A DNA stretch of 64,000 nt from Mycolicibacterium sp. CBMA 226 (GTDB taxonomy: Bacteria > Actinomycetota > Actinomycetes > Mycobacteriales > Mycobacteriaceae). This document shows, piece after piece, positions 1 through 6,758 of the stretch. Below the pieces are notes generated by a model that made no database searches, was not told the origin of the DNA, and worked only from the letters and a program-made list of their open reading frames with translations. The first letter of the stretch is position 1, and each line of letters opens with the position of its first letter. The position numbers and the translations under genes were made by a program. The stretch lies in contig NZ_VTGY01000014.1 of NCBI RefSeq assembly GCF_009729075.1, positions 158,635-222,634 of the forward strand, given 5' to 3'.

Positions 1-859
1 TGCCGGCAGTCGGCGCGCGGCCGGCGAGCGTCAGCATGAGCGTGGTCTTGCCCGATCCGTTGGCGCCCGTAACCGCGACATGTTCACCTTCGTTGATGTC
101 CATGCTCAGCGGGCCGAGGGCATCGCGATTGGTACCTGGGTACCGGAACCGAACGTCGCGCAGGCGGGCCGGCACCGGCGCGACCAGACCGGTTGATTCG
201 ACGGTGTCCAGCTTGTGCACATCGGGAATGCCGAAGAGCCGCTTCAGAACCCGCGACAGCGCCCACCAGCCCAGCAGGGTGACGATGATGACGTGCATGA
301 TGATCGAGATCATCACCGGCACGGGCCAGTAGTGCAGGAATGCGGCGAAACCGGTGCGTAGATCCTCGGCCGCGCGCTCGCCGCCGGGCACCGCCGCGAC
401 AATGTTGGCGATGCCGTGGACGGTCGAGGTCATCGACTCGAAGATCAGCTCCCGCAGCCGTCCCACCAAGAGCAGGATGCCGATGACGTACGCGCCGAAC
501 GCAGCTCCCGCGACCACTGACGCGGACAACACGGTGGCGATGCCGCGCCCCGTGCGTTTCACGATGCCCGTCAGTCCGCCGATGTAGGCGCAGAACACCA
601 CGGTCATCAGACCGCCCATGCCGGCGATGAGAAACGCGATGGTGCTGCCGGCGACAGTCGCGGCGAGCAAGACCCGAAGCCGGTATCGGTAGGCCAGCAG
701 TCCCATCGGGACCGTGCCCAGCATGCCGAGCCCGGCGGCGAACGGGACGACGACGGCGATGATGGCAGTGGCCGCGCTCAGGGCCGCCATCACGGCGGCC
801 TGCGCGTACTCGCCCGGATTGAGGGGACCGGCTTTCTCTCGGGTGCCGGCAGCAGTCAT
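1..859 (-). CDS. ABC/ECF-type transporter, membrane plus ATPase protein (5' part only)
   Basis: The gene runs off the left edge; 286 codons are visible. Reading leftward from ATG at 859, the first ~200 residues are strongly hydrophobic with about six membrane segments, resembling DUF2232-type substrate-binding membrane domains. After ~230 residues an ABC ATPase begins, with a Walker A motif GANGSGKTT about 275 residues in. The layout (membrane domain followed by nucleotide-binding domain in one chain) matches the M. tuberculosis Rv2326c type, inferred to import a small molecule such as a vitamin or metal; the substrate cannot be read here. It is divergent from the MarR gene, sharing a 100-bp intergenic region. 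No long displayed frame reflects this gene, because it has no stop within the window; I translated it directly. Confidence 0.85.
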   Translation of the reverse strand, partial: MTAAGTREKAGPLNPGEYAQAAVMAALSAATAIIAVVVPFAAGLGMLGTVPMGLLAYRYRLRVLLAATVAGSTIAFLIAGMGGLMTVVFCAYIGGLTGIVKRTGRGIATVLSASVVAGAAFGAYVIGILLLVGRLRELIFESMTSTVHGIANIVAAVPGGERAAEDLRTGFAAFLHYWPVPVMISIIMHVIIVTLLGWWALSRVLKRLFGIPDVHKLDTVESTGLVAPVPARLRDVRFRYPGTNRDALGPLSMDINEGEHVAVTGANGSGKTTLMLTLAGRAPTAG

Positions 860-939
860 TGCACAATTCTGCCAGGCGTTTTGACGAGTAAACTCGACGG
901 CGATGTGACCGTCACCACTCCCGGCGGCCTGTTCGACTA

Positions 940-954
940 CATAGAGAATCTATG
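940..954. promoter_or_regulatory. Perfect palindrome, likely MarR operator
   Basis: CATAGA-GAA-TCTATG is a perfect inverted repeat with a 3-bp centre, ending 5 bp before the MarR start codon and lying between the divergent MarR and ABC genes. MarR proteins usually bind such 15-20 bp palindromes and repress themselves and a divergent neighbour, so autoregulation and control of the ABC transporter is the natural inference. Confidence 0.6.
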
Positions 955-959
955 GAACC

Positions 960-1403
960 ATGTTGGACATGACAGTTGCACCGGCGACCGATACGTCCCT
1001 CGCCTCGGACCTCCTCGCCGTCGTTGCCCGCATTAACCGCTTGGCCAATCAGCGCGTCCGGCTCCCGCTGCCATTCGCCCAGGCCCGGCTGCTGTCCACC
1101 ATCGACGCCGAGGGCACCGCCCGCATCTCCGACCTCGCCGCGCTCGACCACTGTTCACAACCGACGATGACGACCCAGGTCCGTCGACTCGAGGACGCCG
1201 GCCTGGTGTCGCGCACCGTCGACCCCGACGACGCCCGCGCCGTCCTCATCAGCATCACCCCGCAGGGAATCGCCACCCTGGCCCAGGTCCGTGCCGACCG
1301 CGGTAACGCCATCGACCCGTTCCTGGCGCAACTCGACAGCTCCGACCGGGACACCCTGGCGGCCGCCGTCGACATCATGCGCGGGCTGCTCGCCCAGACC
1401 TGA
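960..1403 (+). CDS. MarR-family transcriptional regulator
   Basis: A 147-residue protein of usual MarR length. The winged helix-turn-helix spans about residues 40-105: ISDLAALDHCSQPTMTTQVRRLEDAGLVSR is followed by the wing Asp-Asp-Ala-Arg segment (DPDDARAV) typical of MarR. An alternative start lies at ATG 969. No Shine-Dalgarno sequence is visible, so the message could be leaderless; the palindrome at 940-954 sits directly upstream. By position and divergence from the ABC transporter it corresponds to Rv2327 of M. tuberculosis. The ligand is unknown. It converges on lppP with only 10 bp between stops. Confidence 0.88.
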   Translation: MLDMTVAPATDTSLASDLLAVVARINRLANQRVRLPLPFAQARLLSTIDAEGTARISDLAALDHCSQPTMTTQVRRLEDAGLVSRTVDPDDARAVLISITPQGIATLAQVRADRGNAIDPFLAQLDSSDRDTLAAAVDIMRGLLAQT

Positions 1404-1413
1404 CCGGGACCGA

Positions 1414-1917
1414 TTACCGCGGTCCGGGGACCGGATCGAGCGCCTTGAGCGCACCACCGTCGACGGTGAACCGCGCGCTGCCGATACCTGTCGGCATCCC
1501 CGGCTGGTCCTTGGCCTGCTGCCACTGATACTGCACCGTCACGCTGTCCGGAGCGCTCGCGGTCACGGTGATGTACGGCCGTGCGTCGGGCGTCGGTGTG
1601 CCGATCATCGTGTTCTTGTTGAAGAACACCACCTGCTGCGGGCTGTCCGGCGTGGAGTTGTTCTGACCGACCTGCACCCAGTACAACGCACAATTCGCGG
1701 TGTGACCGCTGCCCATCTGGGTCCACTTGCCCGACGGCGGTGCCGGCAGCGAATAGATGGCCGCGGTCACGACGTTCTGGGCCGGCCCATCGGCGGGCGT
1801 GCACTTATCGGCCTGCGGCACGGGGTCCGGGCCTTTCGGACTCCAGCCACATCCGGCAGTGAGCAGGGCCGATGCCGCAAGGACGGCGAACGCTGAGGTG
1901 TAGCTGGTGGACCGCAT
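1414..1917 (-). CDS. lppP: Lipoprotein LppP/LprE family
   Basis: The 167-residue product begins with a lipoprotein signal peptide: basic N-terminus, hydrophobic stretch and lipobox LTAGC, with Cys at about residue 23 as the acylation site, so it is expected to be anchored on the outer face of the cytoplasmic membrane. The mature part has conserved Cys residues (KCTPADG and NCALYWVQV), consistent with a disulfide and with the mycobacterial LppP/LprE lipoprotein family. The gene order MarR-lppP agrees with Rv2327-Rv2330c. The biochemical function of the family is not established. Convergent with the MarR gene. Confidence 0.8.
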   Translation of the reverse strand: MRSTSYTSAFAVLAASALLTAGCGWSPKGPDPVPQADKCTPADGPAQNVVTAAIYSLPAPPSGKWTQMGSGHTANCALYWVQVGQNNSTPDSPQQVVFFNKNTMIGTPTPDARPYITVTASAPDSVTVQYQWQQAKDQPGMPTGIGSARFTVDGGALKALDPVPGPR

Positions 1918-2061
1918 GCGGCCAGCCTACGTCCAAGCGCACCAAGCCTTTTTGACCCGAACCTGGTTTGCCCACACTTTGCACGGGGCACCCAATCTAG
2001 GTCTATGACGCCCGGTCGGGGTTAGCCGGGCGTGAAATCCATTGTGAATAGGGGCATTTCG

Positions 2062-3645
2062 ATGTGGCTTAGAGAGACGCGAGGTCAGCACAAGCGGCCG
2101 GTGATCAAGACCGGTGTGACAGTGGCAATCTCGGCGGCATTGCCCGTTGGGGTTGCGGGTTTCATTTTTGCGAGTACAGGCATCGGACCGGGACCGATGC
2201 CTTATTTGCTCTCGGCTGCGATCACCGATTCCAACACGACGGTCGGATTCGCCGATTCGGACATCATCGGTATGTCGACCGCCGACATCAACAAGACGCT
2301 CGACGAGATGCAGTCCCTGGGTGTCCAGAACATCCGGATCTTGATTCCGTGGAACAACATCGAACCGGTTCAGGGCTATTGGAACTGGAGCACCGTCGAC
2401 ACCCTGGTGAACGCTGCGGCCGCACGCAACATGGGCATCCTCGGTGTACTCAATTCGACGCCGGCCTGGGCCGTACCCGCAGGGAGCCCGGCTATCGCGA
2501 CGCCACCGGCCTCGGACGCTCAGTACGCGCAGTTCGCCAGCGCCGTGGCCCAGCGCTACGCCGGCAAGGTGTCCGCGTACGAGGTGTGGAACGAGCCCAA
2601 TTCTGCGCTCTTCTGGAATCCCTCGCCCGATCCCGCGGCGTACACCAAGCTGCTGCAGGCGGCGTACCCCGCCATCAAGGCCGCCGATCCGAACGCGACG
2701 GTGGTCGGCGGCGTCGTCACCTGGGTCACCGACACCCCCGGCCTGGCCATCAACGCTGCGACATACGTGCAGGACATGTACAACGACGGAGCCAAAGGCT
2801 ATTTCGACGCGCTGTCGTTCCACCCGTACCAGTACCAGGTGCCCTTCGGAAACGGCACGCCGTACGGGCCGGCAGCGCCGATCAACCAGCTGGCGACGAT
2901 CCATCAGGAGATGGTCGCGGCGGGCGATGGCAGCAAGCAGATCTGGGCAACCGAATACGGCGAACCGACCTCGGTCGTCGACAACAACACGCAGGCGTCG
3001 TTCATCTCGAACTTCATGAACTCCTGGAGCAGTTTCAATTACACCGGGCCGATGTTCATCTACACCACGCGTGACCGCAACACCGGCAGTACCAGCGACC
3101 AGGACACTCTCGGTGTCTTCCAGACGGATTGGACGCCGAAGCCCGCCGCGAACGTCATCGCCCAATGGACCGCCACGCATCCCCAGACGCCGATCGATTT
3201 GCCGGCGCCGACGGCCGTCCCGAGTCCGGCGGCAGCCCTCACGACGCTCAGCGCCACCACCAAACCGCTTGCCGGCCAAACATTGTCGACGACGAACGCA
3301 GTCGCCAGCGGCACCACGGCGGGCGCGACGGCAACAGCGGCCGCCCCGGCCGCTACGCCTGTCACGGCTTCTCCGGCCGCCGCCACGGCGCCCGTCACCG
3401 CCACACCGGTGACTCCCGCCACCGCAGCCGCTGCGGCAGCACCCGCTCCGGCCACCGCCACACCAAAGGCGTTGGCGCCCATAACCGCGACGACCAATGC
3501 CGGCACCATCGCGCCGGCACCGTCCGCGACGGCGAAGCCGCCGCAACAGGCACCGAAGACGACGTCGGCGCCCACGAACTCGGCCCCGAAGAACACCGGG
3601 CCGAGCAACACCGGACCGAAGACATCCGGTTCGAACCACAAGTAG
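2062..3645 (+). CDS. Secreted glycoside hydrolase (clan GH-A, GH39/GH5-like) with Ala/Thr/Pro-rich tail
   Basis: I place the start at ATG 2062, six bases after AGGGG, rather than GTG 2032. Residues ~10-45 hold a basic stretch and a long hydrophobic segment, a signal peptide or anchor. Residues ~60-370 form a TIM-barrel hydrolase: NIRILIPWNNIEP near the first strands, the acid/base motif EVWNEPN (Glu178) and IWATEYGEPT with the probable nucleophile Glu298. That pair on strands 4 and 7 is diagnostic of clan GH-A. The last ~150 residues are low complexity Ala/Thr/Pro/Ser, a likely glycosylated or cell-wall-spanning stalk. Substrate is not readable; a cell-envelope or plant polysaccharide is possible. 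It stands alone, upstream of an ANTAR-like gene. Confidence 0.8.
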   Translation: MWLRETRGQHKRPVIKTGVTVAISAALPVGVAGFIFASTGIGPGPMPYLLSAAITDSNTTVGFADSDIIGMSTADINKTLDEMQSLGVQNIRILIPWNNIEPVQGYWNWSTVDTLVNAAAARNMGILGVLNSTPAWAVPAGSPAIATPPASDAQYAQFASAVAQRYAGKVSAYEVWNEPNSALFWNPSPDPAAYTKLLQAAYPAIKAADPNATVVGGVVTWVTDTPGLAINAATYVQDMYNDGAKGYFDALSFHPYQYQVPFGNGTPYGPAAPINQLATIHQEMVAAGDGSKQIWATEYGEPTSVVDNNTQASFISNFMNSWSSFNYTGPMFIYTTRDRNTGSTSDQDTLGVFQTDWTPKPAANVIAQWTATHPQTPIDLPAPTAVPSPAAALTTLSATTKPLAGQTLSTTNAVASGTTAGATATAAAPAATPVTASPAAATAPVTATPVTPATAAAAAAPAPATATPKALAPITATTNAGTIAPAPSATAKPPQQAPKTTSAPTNSAPKNTGPSNTGPKTSGSNHK

Positions 3646-3657
3646 GCAGATCAACGC

Positions 3658-3689
3658 ATCCGGGGCGGCGCACATGCACCGCTCCGGAT
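3658..3689 (+). terminator. Hairpin after the glycoside hydrolase gene
   Basis: An 11-bp stem with one G-T wobble (ATCCGGGGCGG pairing with CCGCTCCGGAT) encloses a 10-nt loop, starting 13 bp past the stop codon at 3645. There is no U-tract, as is common for mycobacterial terminators, so activity is uncertain. Confidence 0.4.
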
Positions 3690-3726
3690 AGCTGTGCGTT
3701 TCGCCGCGCAGCGGCCCGGGTAATCA

Positions 3727-4131
3727 ATGGCCATGTCGATCACGGTCGGCGGCGGACCGCCGGAGTACGACGATGGTTTGCCTGGCGGAGTCCCCGGGCT
3801 GTACAGCAGCGGATCGTGGCCCATCTCGGGCAACAAGGCACAGCGCCGCGTACTTGCGCTCGCCGTCGGCGTTCTCGTCGGGTTACAGCGGCGACGCTGG
3901 CAGGACGCCGCCGTGGAATTGATCGGCGTCGCCCACGACTCGGACATGTCGCCGTATGTGCTGGCCGAGGCACTGGTCGAGCTGTCGGGTGGTCATTCCC
4001 TGCGGCTGGCGGGCGGGTCCCGTCCCGACGCGGTGCGAACAGCACTGGAGCGTTGGGGTGACCTACTGAATTCCGTTCCGGGGCACTCCGATGATCCCGA
4101 CCCGCAGGCGGAGCACGTTCTCGCTCGATGA
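3727..4131 (+). CDS. Small ANTAR-like domain protein
   Basis: The 134-residue product has a glycine-rich N-terminus (about 30 residues) and then a helical region, ALAVGVLVGLQRRRWQDAAVELIGVAH followed by SPYVLAEALVEL, that has the spacing of an ANTAR RNA-binding domain (A-x-G-x-L-M..., A-x-x-x-L, then a third helix). ANTAR proteins bind tandem hairpins in mRNA leaders and cause antitermination. The canonical residues are only partly kept, and no sensory (GAF or receiver) domain precedes it, so assignment is tentative. It is a single gene between the hydrolase and a broken acetyltransferase. Confidence 0.5.
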   Translation: MAMSITVGGGPPEYDDGLPGGVPGLYSSGSWPISGNKAQRRVLALAVGVLVGLQRRRWQDAAVELIGVAHDSDMSPYVLAEALVELSGGHSLRLAGGSRPDAVRTALERWGDLLNSVPGHSDDPDPQAEHVLAR

Positions 4132-4155
4132 GGCCAGCGAGCCCGTCAGTACCCT

Positions 4156-4470
4156 GTGAACGTGACCGCGACGCACGCCTTCTCACTCCGCCCGTGCCAT
4201 GGACCCGCGGAATGGCCTGAGCTGGTACGCATCTGGCGCAGCGCGGTCGAAGCGACACACGATTTCCTGACCGCCGACGACATCGACTTCTACGAACAGA
4301 ACCCGCAGGCCGTCGGGTTCTACCACCGCCACGGCTTCGTCACCTTGAGCCGTTCGGAAACCGACGGCGACGGGCGACCGTTTCCGATCCTGCACCTGGG
4401 TCCCGCGCCGTCGGCTCCAGTCGGCCGACTGCTCGTCAGCGGTGACGGCGCTCCACGCCGTCAGCGTTGA
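4156..4470 (+). pseudogene. GNAT acetyltransferase with its central acetyl-CoA-binding core deleted
   Basis: The 104-residue frame joins two pieces of one GNAT protein of the YjaB type. Residues ~14-40 (ELVRIWRSAVEATHDFL) match the N-terminal helix of such enzymes; residues ~46-80 (EQNPQAVGFYHRHGFVTLSR then GRPFPILHL) match their C-terminal strands. The usual ~70-80 residues in between, which contain the acetyl-CoA pyrophosphate loop (R/Q-x-x-G-x-G/A), are missing while the frame stays open. The family is about 145-150 residues. The tail overlaps the convergent DUF2382 gene by 35 bp. Catalysis is very unlikely. Start GTG 4156 lacks a clear ribosome binding site. I infer a pseudogene; a small scaffold role cannot be excluded. 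Confidence 0.7.
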
Positions 4471-5329
4471 TCTCTTCGCGCCGTACGTTCTCGGTGATCT
4501 GCTTATTCTCGGTGACCTCGTCTACCGCCAGCCGAACCCGTTCCACCGGAACCGATTCCTTGCTCACCACGACGTTGTCCTCGTGCAGCGTCACTTCGCG
4601 CTGCTCATCCCCGAGGCGGGTGTCAAGGACCTGAGCCGGGTCGGTGATGGGCGTGCGCTCCACGCGCACCTCTTCGTGGCTGACGGGCACCTCCACGGTG
4701 TGTTGCTCGGTCACCACATGCTTGTTGAGGCGCGCTGTGCCTGAAGTCGTGCGCTCGGTACCCACCTGGAGGCGCTCCTCCGAACGGATCATCTCCGGTC
4801 CGGACTCGGCGGCAGTCACAGGCGTAATCGGCTCTGGGCTGGGCCTCGTCGTCGCATTTGTGGGCGGGGTCGTCGGCGCGGCGCTGTGTGCCGATGTGTT
4901 CGCGGAAGTGCCGCCGATCCCGCCGACGGCCGGCGCTGCTCTCAGGAGGTGCCTGCCGCCACTGGAATGCGACGATTCCGGGCTAGTTGGTTGCGCGGTC
5001 TCCGGGACGATCGGGCGCCCTGGCTGCATGCCGTAGTGCTGCATCAACGTGGCTTCGTCTGCCGGGCTGATCCGATCGCCGACGTCCAGGTGCGGTGCGC
5101 TCTTGACGGTGTTCTTGGCAACGGCCACCCGCACGGAATCGTCGCCGTCGGGCTGTGCGCCGGCCAGCGGGACCAGCGACTCCGAAACACCGAACAGGCC
5201 GGTGTGAACTACCGCCCACTTGGGTTGCTTGCTGCTTCGGTCCAGATAGAGCTGGTGAATCTTGCCGATCTTCTCTCCGGCCGAGTCATAGGCGGTAGCC
5301 CCCACGATCTGGTCCAACATGTTCGTCAT
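4436..5329 (-). CDS. PRC-barrel and DUF2382 (YsnF-like) stress protein
   Basis: Start ATG 5329 is chosen because AAAGGAGC lies 7-8 bases upstream, although the frame is open to 5455. The ~297-residue product has an N-terminal PRC-barrel (about residues 5-95: VGATAYDSAGEKIGKIHQLYLD ... KWAVVHTG), a Pro/Ser/Thr-rich linker with a hydrophobic patch (about residues 120-180), and a C-terminal DUF2382 repeat (about 190-295: RSEERLQVGTERTTSGTARL ... VSKESVPVERVRL). Proteins of this build (YsnF/AvaK) are stress-associated in many bacteria; molecular function is unknown. Upstream on the same strand is a small membrane protein behind a SigF-type promoter, 186 bp away. Confidence 0.82.
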   Translation of the reverse strand: MTNMLDQIVGATAYDSAGEKIGKIHQLYLDRSSKQPKWAVVHTGLFGVSESLVPLAGAQPDGDDSVRVAVAKNTVKSAPHLDVGDRISPADEATLMQHYGMQPGRPIVPETAQPTSPESSHSSGGRHLLRAAPAVGGIGGTSANTSAHSAAPTTPPTNATTRPSPEPITPVTAAESGPEMIRSEERLQVGTERTTSGTARLNKHVVTEQHTVEVPVSHEEVRVERTPITDPAQVLDTRLGDEQREVTLHEDNVVVSKESVPVERVRLAVDEVTENKQITENVRREEINADGVERRHR

Positions 5330-5515
5330 CGATTTGCTCCTTTCGTTCGCTACTTGCGCTTCCGTCTGGTGCATCGCGAACCCGATGGGTCCACGTGGTT
5401 CGGGGTTGCCGACGATGTCAGTCGCTAAACGGCACGGTCGACACCGACCGGGCACTCAAATGCCCGTTTCTGAAGTGCTTTTGCCGGGTTCCGGCGTGCC
5501 AGGATGAGGCGTCGC

Positions 5516-5743
5516 TCAGACGTGCCCGCCGTGCGGGTGATGATGCTCGTTGAGCAACATGCCCGACAGGAGCCACACTGCGCCGAACGTCGCGGCGGCC
5601 AGGGAAACGATCATCGCCACGGCACCGAACGTCAGATATCCGGCCACCATCGCAACGGCGCCGACAATCAGTGCCACAAAGCTCACGGCGATCGTCACCA
5701 GACCCGGCACCGTGGCGCCGACCGGGATAGGTGATTCGTTCAT
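5516..5743 (-). CDS. Small two-helix membrane protein, His-rich C-terminus
   Basis: A 75-residue protein with two hydrophobic helices (about residues 12-36 and 39-62) and a short C-terminal tail NEHHHPHGGHV containing five histidines within 10 residues. No named family is recognised. The start codon ATG 5743 lies about 3 bases after the transcription start predicted from the SigF-type promoter at 5753-5778, so the message would be almost leaderless. The His cluster could bind metal, which is inference. Expected in the cytoplasmic membrane; the promoter suggests stress or stationary-phase expression, like the PRC-barrel/DUF2382 gene downstream. Confidence 0.65.
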   Translation of the reverse strand: MNESPIPVGATVPGLVTIAVSFVALIVGAVAMVAGYLTFGAVAMIVSLAAATFGAVWLLSGMLLNEHHHPHGGHV

Positions 5744-5752
5744 GTTCTGCGC

Positions 5753-5778
5753 ATACCCGTGCGCTCGATCACCAAAAC
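5753..5778 (-). promoter_or_regulatory. SigF-type promoter
   Basis: On the minus strand GTTT (5778-5775), a 16-bp spacer and GGGTAT (5758-5753) match the mycobacterial SigF consensus GTTT-N15-17-GGGTAT exactly. The predicted transcription start, ~7 bases on, is within a few bases of the ATG at 5743. Confidence 0.65.
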
Positions 5779-5826
5779 ACTGGGCGCGGCGCGCGAAGCC
5801 GACCGGGACGCGGCGGCCCCGGAACG

Positions 5827-5856
5827 CAAAATGACCAGCACTTTCGTGCTGGTCAT
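5827..5856 (-). terminator. Intrinsic terminator of tRNA-Asn
   Basis: A perfect 10-bp stem (5831-5840 with 5847-5856) and a 6-nt loop follow the tRNA 3' end by 5 bases on the minus strand and lead into a TTTT run (5830-5827). This is a textbook factor-independent terminator. Confidence 0.8.
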
Positions 5857-5861
5857 CGTTG

Positions 5862-5934
5862 CTCCCCCGATTGGACTCGAACCAATAACCGCCCGATTAA
5901 CAGTCGGGAGCTCTGCCAATTGAGCTACAGGGGA
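5862..5934 (-). tRNA. tRNA-Asn (anticodon GTT)
   Basis: The 73-nt cloverleaf folds fully: acceptor TCCCCTG/CGGGGGA with one G-T pair, D arm GCTC/GAGC, anticodon stem CCCGA/TCGGG with loop CTGTTAA giving anticodon GTT, T arm ATTGG/CCAAT with loop TTCGAGT, and discriminator G. No CCA is encoded. The location upstream of dnaG agrees with the asnT position in M. tuberculosis. A near copy of its anticodon-arm to T-loop part lies at 6359-6390 on the other strand. Confidence 0.97.
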
Positions 5935-6092
5935 TTGTGCTCAGGTCCCGGGCGCGTGTCCCAGAACCGAGGCATGACTCTAGCGCATGACTGCGCGGAT
6001 CTTTGAATCGGCTGGTAGCTGCCGGTCGGGCCAGACGCATCGGCGATCGTGAGGCAGGATGGAGCCAAGCACCGTCATCAGGGAGGGGTCCA

Positions 6093-6335
6093 GTGATCCG
6101 CACCGTCGCCGTCATGGCCGTTGGCTATGTACTGGGAGCCAAGGCAGGCCGTCGTCGTTACGAGCAGATCGCCGGCACATACCGCGCCATCACCGAGAGC
6201 CCGAAGACCAAGGCGATGCTGGATGCGGGCCGGCGCAAGCTGGCAGACAAGGTGTCACCGGACCCGAACATGGTGCGACTGACGGCGATCGACTCGCAGA
6301 CCGCTGTGCTACATCCAGAGTCGATTCACGACTGA
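6093..6335 (+). CDS. Small conserved hypothetical protein with N-terminal hydrophobic segment
   Basis: I choose GTG 6093, preceded by GGGAGGGG at 6081-6088, over the open frame from 6003. The 80-residue product starts VIRTVAVMAVGYVLGAKAGRRRYEQI: one short hydrophobic segment, then a basic, mostly helical body. The pattern GYVLG-x-KAGRxRYEQI is common in small actinobacterial proteins related to YtxH-like families, of unknown function. It is followed by the tRNA-like terminator element and faces the convergent secreted-protein gene. Confidence 0.65.
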   Translation: MIRTVAVMAVGYVLGAKAGRRRYEQIAGTYRAITESPKTKAMLDAGRRKLADKVSPDPNMVRLTAIDSQTAVLHPESIHD

Positions 6336-6349
6336 CGCGCGGCGAGCAC

Positions 6350-6380
6350 AAAAAACCGCCCGACTGTCAATCGGGCGGTT
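6350..6380 (-). terminator. Intrinsic terminator downstream of the small secreted protein gene
   Basis: A perfect 10-bp stem (6354-6363 with 6371-6380) and 7-nt loop are followed on the minus strand by six T residues (6355-6350). It lies 16 bp after the stop of the 6396-6677 gene and may also stop the converging plus-strand gene. The stem is part of the tRNA-Asn-like sequence. Confidence 0.75.
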
Positions 6381-6390
6381 ATTGGTTCGA
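6359..6390 (+). repeat. Near copy of tRNA-Asn anticodon arm to T loop
   Basis: These 32 bases match positions 5908-5877 of the minus-strand tRNA-Asn at 31 of 32 bases (the one change is T to C in the anticodon, at 6368), in inverted orientation 450 bp away. It covers the anticodon stem-loop, variable region and the 5' half of the T arm. tRNA-like pieces of this kind usually come from integration of phages or islands at tRNA genes; here it also supplies a terminator stem. Confidence 0.8.
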
Positions 6391-6395
6391 CAGTC

Positions 6396-6677
6396 TCAGC
6401 CGACCGGCCGGTTCCAGCTCTGACCAGGCAGCAACGGCCCGGTGCTGAGTCCGTAGCCGGGCCCCCAGGTGCCCCACGGCGTGCCCACATTGACCGGCTG
6501 ACCGTTCGACCGGCCCATGCAGTTGCCGTCTTCCTTGTTGCCGAACCAGGCCAGGCAGCCACCGTCAGCCGTCGGCTGCGCGGTTGGGGTGCTGCTCAGG
6601 GCGACGATGACCGGGGCCGCCACTGCGGTGGCCACGAGCGCTGCTGCGGCGAAAAGCCGGGTTGCTCCGATGGTCAT
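6396..6677 (-). CDS. Small secreted protein
   Basis: A 93-residue precursor with a Sec signal peptide (about residues 1-30, hydrophobic AAAALVATAVAAPVIVAL). The mature ~60 residues contain two cysteines (GGCLAWFGNKEDGNCMG), probably a disulfide, and a Gly/Pro/Trp-rich C-terminus. This is a small mycobacteria-restricted secreted family (as I recall, near dnaG also in M. tuberculosis, Rv2342 type); function unknown. The ribosome binding site AGGGGAGAGG lies in the loop of the inverted repeat 6676-6719. Confidence 0.75.
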   Translation of the reverse strand: MTIGATRLFAAAALVATAVAAPVIVALSSTPTAQPTADGGCLAWFGNKEDGNCMGRSNGQPVNVGTPWGTWGPGYGLSTGPLLPGQSWNRPVG

Positions 6678-6719
6678 ATGGTGGGCCTCTCCCCTACGGT
6701 CGGTTCTGCCCCACCATAT
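6676..6719 (-). promoter_or_regulatory. Inverted repeat bracketing RBS and start codon
   Basis: ATATGGTGGG and CCCACCATAT form a perfect 10-bp inverted repeat 24 nt apart. In the mRNA of the secreted protein gene, the ribosome binding site falls in the loop and the first bases of the start codon in the stem, so it could gate translation; alternatively it is a DNA operator. Confidence 0.4.
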
Positions 6720-6758
6720 CGTGCACGGTGGCGCTGCGCGTTACACCGGACAAATGCC

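Noticed and set aside
84..866. 260-codon minus-strand frame at the left edge
   Set aside because: It is the wrong frame of the ABC transporter gene; the neighbouring frame has membrane segments and Walker A.
1927..3675. 582-codon minus-strand frame opposite the glycoside hydrolase
   Set aside because: Arg/Gly-rich shadow typical of high-GC DNA; the plus frame has signal peptide, catalytic motifs and RBS.
5449..5466. CGGGCA-CTCAAA-TGCCCG hairpin upstream of the DUF2382 gene
   Set aside because: Only a 6-bp stem, no U-tract on the relevant strand; too weak to call a terminator or operator.
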